Assembly (NCBI GenBank): GCA_032622095.1
Contig: CP136061.1
Location: 44,213,797 to 44,277,796, forward strand
DNA: 64,000 nt
Direction: 5' to 3'
Source: Siphonodentalium dalli
Taxonomy: Eukaryota; Mollusca; Scaphopoda; Gadilida; Siphonodentaliidae
The notes under the pieces are model-generated. The model did no database searches. It was not told where the DNA came from and was given only the letters and a program-made list of their open reading frames with translations. Shown here in pieces: positions 58,975-64,000 of the stretch. The translations under genes were made by a program, and so were the position numbers. Every line of letters starts with the position of its first letter. Positions within the stretch are counted from its first letter, which is position 1.

Positions 58975-59695
58975 TCGCAGTTAAATAATTTTCCATATAG
59001 ATCTCCTGTCGTGAAATATATATATAGGTCATTTTCGATTGAGCGACCGATTCACTATCATGTACCAATGCGCGGCAGGATATTTTAAAAATCTTCATGA
59101 ATCGGTCGAATTGTTTTATTGTTATATCTTTATCTATATTGTTTTGGTGGAAATTCGAGATATTCATGAGAATAACAATGTATTTAAAGGATACCGATTA
59201 CCACTAATACAATTGAACACGGATTACCCATGCACTAGCGATAACATATCAATGAGTGTCTCCGAGGAATATTTTTTTTCATTGGTCAATCAAGTCACAT
59301 GTGGTAAACCTGTTATTTTATTGGTCACCATGCATGTAAACGAGTTGTTGCAAGAAGTCGCCTTTTCACTGTAAGAATAAGAGTGGAGGTCTATGGTAAT
59401 CGACACCTTCCGTGTGCCCCACATAACCTTGTACGCGCGTTCAAACACGGCAATTGTAAATCCATAGTACAGGCCCCAGGTCACATTTGTTCTGTATTCT
59501 GGTGGAATATATATATTTTTGGATCCTCTTGGTTCCAACTGGTATATAATATGGAATATATTGTGTATAATATAATATGGTGATTCGAAAATTAAGTTGG
59601 CCTTTAGATAAGTGAAATGATTTAATTGATTTGTCTAACAATGATCAACAATATAATAATATAATATATATATATTATGTAAAAATTCCAACTAA
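58975..59695. other. No gene recognised
   Basis: The 111-codon ORF at 59039-59374 is without recognised motifs. The rest is AT-rich unique sequence. Confidence 0.4.
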
Positions 59696-59699
59696 TGTT

Positions 59700-59895
59700 G
59701 TGCGAAACCCCTGGCCATATATATTCTATATATGCTCGTCTCCCATAGGTAGCCTCGCATATATGGTAAGAGAATACATTGGCTTAACAATATTTACATT
59801 GGCTCCTTATGGGAGACTTGCATAATTTTAAAGAATGCAGTGTCACAGGATGTTTAGTGTTGCACCAGCGCAGCTCCCGTCATGAAAGTGTCATG
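59700..59895. repeat. Decayed MITE with module remnants
   Basis: Contains tatatgctcgtctcccatag, gtaagagaatacattggctt and the terminus gcaccagcgcagctcccgtc followed by atgaaagtg, relatives of 61632-61892. The TTAA ends are no longer intact. Confidence 0.6.
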
Positions 59896-60036
59896 TGTGT
59901 AACTAAATGCGAGCATAACATTTGGCGTCAAATGAACTCGGGGCTTTCAGTAAGATAACACATACGCACTTGGTATGTGACGATCTACAATCCCAAAAAG
60001 AGCTCGTAAAAAAAATATGAAACGCTAGCCCCGCAG

Positions 60037-60202
60037 TACAGTAATGCTCTAAGTAACCGACTTCTTAACCACAGCAGAATTATGGGTAACTTCTCAAGAT
60101 TTAGTCGGAAATATGGATTATTGCCATTCATCGGAAAGCTCTCGGGGAGTTACCCATAATTCTGCTGTGGTTAAGAAGTCGATTACTTAGAGCATTACTG
60201 TA
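60037..60202. mobile_element. Mariner-like fold-back MITE, one arm shortened
   Basis: TA then CAGTAATGCTCTAAGTAA and inverse. The same family as the 220-bp palindrome at 15757-15976, but about 54 bp of the right arm are deleted at ctctcgggg. Confidence 0.85.
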
Positions 60203-60204
60203 CT

Positions 60205-61630
60205 TCTACGTTCGAGGTGGTTACAATGAAATGCCCGAATGGTTGTCAGAGAAGCATTCGTCGATGCGGTTATGTATATACATGTAGTTGGTACGTATAC
60301 GACCGTATGGTATTTCTAGACAGTACTTACGAAGACTGTTTGAATATGCTAACTGAACCCTTTCTATATACTGAATGGATTCTCCTATTCACCCATAAAT
60401 GTATACATTGGAACGGTCTATTATTCATTTGGAGGGGTGATCACGTTTTAAAAGCCAATTAACGACAGACAGAAAAACATATAATAAAATAGCAGAATGA
60501 TTCATATTCATTGGTGGGAAATGTTCAGATAATAAGTTCAACAAACGACCGGTGGTTCCGTAGGGAAAGTACTACTCGTCAATGAGTATTTAATACATAA
60601 TGGGTTAACATAGTCCAGCAATTGAATAGTACACTCATTCGATCACATGTAATTTGAGGAGCCCCATGTGGCTAAATGGATTATGCCATTCATTTTTTAA
60701 AGTCAACATGGAAATGATATGTTATTCATTTGGAGGGGTGCTCTGAATAAATTAGCAGACGGCAGTATAATGAATATATAATATAAGTGCAGACGAATTC
60801 ATATAAAATGGTGGAAAATGTTCAGTTAATATGTTTTTTTGTTGAACTTGTTATCTGAACATTTCATAAGGGAACTACTTTTCAATTAGTATAGAAAGGG
60901 TTAAACCAAAATTAATTTTTTGGCTCTATGTATATAACAATGTAAGGAGTATAAATAGAGCATCCGAATGGGGCCATCCTAGTGAAACACGTCCTGTCCG
61001 AATTAAACCGCATAAATGACTATATATATAATTCTTCTGCTTCGGTGTGAACAATACTGGATTTAGGCCGAGCCCACCGTTCGAAGCTTATTTCGAAGAG
61101 ATATTTTATTTCGATTTTCGAAATCTATTTATTTTCCACACATCGAATTGTTGACAGTCTAGCAATGTTACCACTGGAGATGCATACCGACGTGCACAGA
61201 CGCCGTAGTGAGAGTTTGGGAGGTCACAAGAGTTTGGGAGGTAACGCAACTTGAAGTTGGCGTTTAGCGGGCGCTCTGGTTATTCGAAATGATTCTCGGA
61301 ATAAAAAACGGCGAAAATTATCACCAGAAACAAAATGAACAGTATCGTGTGACATTTGGCATGCGGATTCATAGTTTCCCGATTCAGTAGTAATGTGTTT
61401 TGCATGAACATAAGACAATTCATAATAACATTTCGAGCGCATGTAAAAGAAGATGTGTGTTAGCCTTTGTGATGGCACGTGCTGTGGAATTCCAGTTCTG
61501 ACCAGGCAACGCCATATATGGAATTCGATGTGAAGAATATAAATGGATTTGGGAACCACTGATAAAAATTATATAGTAAAGGAAGTGACTATAAATACAG
61601 ATGTATAGTCCGTGGTCTGAATAAGCGCAA
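60205..61630. other. No gene; divergent duplication
   Basis: 60420-60545 and 60720-60835 share ttattcatttggaggggtg and gtgg(g/a)aaatgttcag in the same order, and 60842-60885 repeats the latter inverted. An 81-codon ORF (60217-60462) lacks motifs. Confidence 0.45.
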
Positions 61631-61631
61631 T

Positions 61632-61892
61632 TTAACCCTTTCATGACTGGAGATTCCCGAAATTTTGCGAAAACCCTGTGCCAATGCATTCTCTTATATA
61701 TGCTAGTCTCCCATATAGGGAGACTTGCACATATAAGATATTAAATTAGCCCAACAATATTTACGTTATATAAGCCAGTGCATTATATTATATATGCGAG
61801 TCTCCCTATTGGAGCCCCACATATATAAGAGAATACACTGGCACGTGTCATTTAATGCTACACCAGCGCGGCTCCCGCCACGAAAGGGTTAA
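61632..61892. mobile_element. 261-bp TTAA MITE with two palindromic modules
   Basis: Ends TTAACCCTTTCATGACTGGA and ...GCCACGAAAGGGTTAA. Two diverged modules in tandem-inverted arrangement. An opposite-orientation relative lies at 3660-3876, and related termini occur at 11178 and 59890. Confidence 0.8.
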
Positions 61893-62042
61893 GTTCCCAT
61901 GGGTTCACGTGTACCATCATAACATTTCAGGCATTGTTGGTGCCCGCGACAGATCTCTGTAACACGCTACTGGTGTGAAGATAAATGTTGTGAGGGCTGG
62001 AAGCGGAACAAATTGGGAAGATGCAAAACTAGTAAGTTCAAC

Positions 62043-62474
62043 TATGTGACCCGCCATATCAAATCCAGTCGTAAGTCGGGATTGTTTTACCCTGTGCCAA
62101 TGCATTATCTTATATATGCGAGTCGACCATAGGTCGCCTCGCATATATAAGAGAATGCATTGGCCTAACAATTTTTTATCATTTTTTTTAAATAAATGTT
62201 TCTTACAATTTTTAGGACATAAAATAAAAAACATCCATTACCCTGCAGGGAGACCCACACATATATGTTTGTCTGGGGCTCTGTATGGGTGAAATTATAA
62301 AATTGTTAAAGAATACAAGAAAAAAATATTAAAATTGTAAAAAATTGTTAGGCCAATGCATTCTCTTATATATGCGAGGCGACCTATGGTCGACTCGCAT
62401 ATATAAGAGAATGCATTGGCACAGGGTAAAAAAAATCCCGACTTACGACTGGATTTGATATGGCGGGTCACATA
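62043..62474. mobile_element. TA-flanked MITE, twin of 4162-4620
   Basis: TGTGACCCGCCATATCAAAT ends within TA. Modules lie at 62096-62164 and 62352-62420. The core, including ccattaccctgcagggag, is shared with the 4-kb copy, which has about 27 extra bases. Confidence 0.9.
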
Positions 62475-62585
62475 TGTTAGCCTGACATGATTTTCATAAT
62501 ATTTCTCAATGCTTTGACCTTTTCCAATATGTTTACATTCAAGTTCTAACTAAACTTTGGTATCTTATTGAACTAAATTGGACTA

Positions 62586-63005
62586 AGGGTACGTTCATAC
62601 ACTGGCAAGTTTGCACGGTATGGTTTGCAGGCATTTGTCGTAGAAACCGATATGGTGCCAGAATATGAACGGAAACAAGCATATATGATGCATCTGTACC
62701 ACAGCTAACTACTTGCGAAGTGAAATATATGTAATTCTACCTGTCGCGATGCTACCGGAATTTTCCTGTAAACATTGCAGCATGCAATTATCTCGCAAGA
62801 ATAACTCATACATGTATTTGAAGGCAAATTACAGTAGCACCATTATAAGTGGAACTACCTAAATTTTACTTATCATGTCGTTAGCTTTGGTAAAGATGCA
62901 TGTTATATGCATGCTTCCGTTCATATTCTGGCACCATGTAGTTTTCTATGACGAACTGCCCGCAAAAACATACCATGCAAACTTGCCAGCGTATGAACGT
63001 ACCCT
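62586..63005. mobile_element. Complete Harbinger-type fold-back MITE
   Basis: Inverted ends GGGTACGTTCATAC(A/G)CTGGC with flanks TAA (left) and TTA (right). Arms of roughly 200 bp fold on each other. The terminal 20 bases are the same as those of the element starting at 63638. Confidence 0.9.
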
Positions 63006-63138
63006 TATTTATCGATAATTACATTCAATGTATTTGATATGCGAAATCTCATTACGGGAGAGTTATTAGTAATGACAATTAGAACAAAGTCTATATATTG
63101 TTACGTGTACTTGTTGATGATAGTTTTGTATAGTCTTT

Positions 63139-63402
63139 ATAAACAAGCCTTGAAATAGGGTGTCTGTCATTTGCAGAATGAGGTCCCCAGAGGGTGAATT
63201 TAGTGATGCTACCCCGCATAGTGGGCTAGCATCACCAAATTCACCCTCTGTGAACCTCATTCTGCGCACACCTCAACAGAAGGAGGTTCACAGAGGGTGA
63301 ATTTGGTGATACTAGCCCGCTATGCGGGGTAGCATCACTAAATTCACCCTCTGGGGACCTCATTCTGCAAATGACAGACACGCTATTTCAAGGCTTGTTT
63401 AT
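63139..63402. repeat. 264-bp palindrome with nested hairpins
   Basis: Arms of about 120 bp (taaacaagccttgaaatag to tgtgaacctc) surround a 24-nt loop at 63259-63282. Each arm itself holds an inner inverted repeat, gagggtgaatttagtgatgc with its inverse, so the DNA could form a branched structure. Ends not assigned to a superfamily. Confidence 0.9.
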
Positions 63403-63507
63403 TAACAACAATACGTTATTTCGCATGAACCCACTTCGAATGTCTTGAGTCCTTCTGACGTCACGTAATACTTTGAAACAATAGAACGGATTGTGTCTAA
63501 CCTAAGC

Positions 63508-63637
63508 TTAAAGATACGGGCGGTGTTGGCGGTGGGTATGCTGTTAACATATTCACCTCTGTCAAAAACCGACATAAACAGAAAGAATAGTAAAATATAG
63601 ACAGATTTGTTCTTATACCATATATAAATATGGCACA
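63508..63637. mobile_element. Truncated TTAA MITE cut by the Harbinger element
   Basis: TTAAAGATACGGGCGGTG then 130 bp matching 1023-1155. The match stops at tatggcacaa, exactly where the Harbinger terminus begins. Confidence 0.8.
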
Positions 63638-64000
63638 AGGGTACGTTCATACGCTGGCAATATTGCACTGCAAACTGCAAAAATGCCAGCTGCAAAATTG
63701 CCAAAACGGATTAATTTCTGCACGCTGTCAACAAATCAGCGTAAGTAGTGATCAATGAACGACAGCCGTTTTGCGTGATTGATGAGCTGTTTGCAATATA
63801 TCAGAACACGGTGCGTGTTGGTATTCTTAGGCCAGTCAAAATAATGTCACTTGACATGTTGGAATGTGATATCGCCACGGCCAGCTCTCTCGATGGGATG
63901 CTGCTCATATATGAGTACAACAAACGTCACCTAGACAGGAGATGGTGCGTCCGCACTTGGCTCAACGAAGATAACCGACGAATTCAAATCTTCCCGGGTA
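63638..64000 (+). mobile_element. 5' end of a PIF/Harbinger element
   Basis: Terminus GGGTACGTTCATACGCTGGC, inserted into a TTAA MITE after CAA (TAA in other copies of that MITE), consistent with the TWA target of PIF/Harbinger. A transposase-like start follows at 63844. The element continues past the window edge. Confidence 0.75.
63844..64000 (+). CDS. HARBI1-like transposase, N-terminal part
   Basis: ATG at 63844 opens 52 codons to the window edge: it begins MSLDMLECDIATASS and later reads LDRRWCVRTWLNEDNRR. The R-R-W-x-V-R-x-W-L segment is the conserved entry of Harbinger-type transposases (RRRWWVRPWL-like), placed about 30 residues from the start as usual. The DDE residues would lie beyond the edge, so activity cannot be judged. 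The TIR 206 bp upstream and shared with three MITEs supports the call. No stop or frameshift in the visible part. Confidence 0.65.
   Translation, partial: MSLDMLECDIATASSLDGMLLIYEYNKRHLDRRWCVRTWLNEDNRRIQIFPG

Noticed and set aside
59039-59374. 111-codon plus-strand ORF after the terminal exon
   Set aside because: No recognised motif, and it begins with a non-canonical codon; likely chance.

Overview
This is a eukaryotic, AT-rich, transposon-saturated and gene-poor window, most likely from a marine invertebrate. A mollusc or another lophotrochozoan is my best guess. The evidence is GT-AG splice signals, a tRNA-like SINE, short SINE/LINE tails ending in (ATT)n, very many fold-back MITEs, and two transposon proteins of types common in invertebrate genomes. 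I see no prokaryotic gene organisation, no rRNA and no intact tRNA. The species is inference, not something the sequence states.

Host coding sequence is sparse. The best candidate is a small secreted-protein gene. A signal-peptide exon lies at 9680-9744, with TATA box and initiator upstream and a canonical donor directly after it. A 3'-terminal exon lies at 58683-58965, with a strong acceptor, five cysteines, an acidic Ser/Asp/Asn/Trp stretch, polybasic sites and a polyadenylation signal. The two exons match in splice phase and would be separated by an intron of about 49 kb that holds almost everything else in the window. A possible exon with half a SAM domain lies near 26.2 kb.

The largest mobile element is at 18364-24652. 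It is 6.3 kb, has imperfect terminal inverted repeats of about 350 bp, and carries a decayed transposase-like ORF plus an ORF whose acidic motifs line up with XPG/FEN1 nucleases, followed by a frame-shifted Cys-rich tail. This combination fits the Academ superfamily. Other coding remnants are a deletion derivative of a MULE-type transposase (31747-32131, minus), an internally deleted hAT element with TSDs and a decayed BED finger (46226-46874), and the 5' end of a PIF/Harbinger element running off the right edge (63638-64000). Its terminal inverted repeat is shared with three fold-back MITEs at 10.1, 38.7 and 62.6 kb.

The rest is dominated by non-autonomous elements. At least a dozen are bounded by TTAA (piggyBac/Kolobok-like targeting), from several unrelated terminal families. 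A 69-bp palindromic module is reused within differently bounded elements. Large fold-back hairpins occur at 2.5, 15.8, 18.0, 30.9, 42.0, 48.2, 60.1 and 63.2 kb. Tandem arrays have periods of 41, 34 (with a higher-order period near 237), 37, 28, 39, 49 and 69-71 bp. A composite element at 5.9-8.5 kb is packed with the sequence TCAAGGTCA. The long ORFs over the arrays are artefacts of repeat periodicity.
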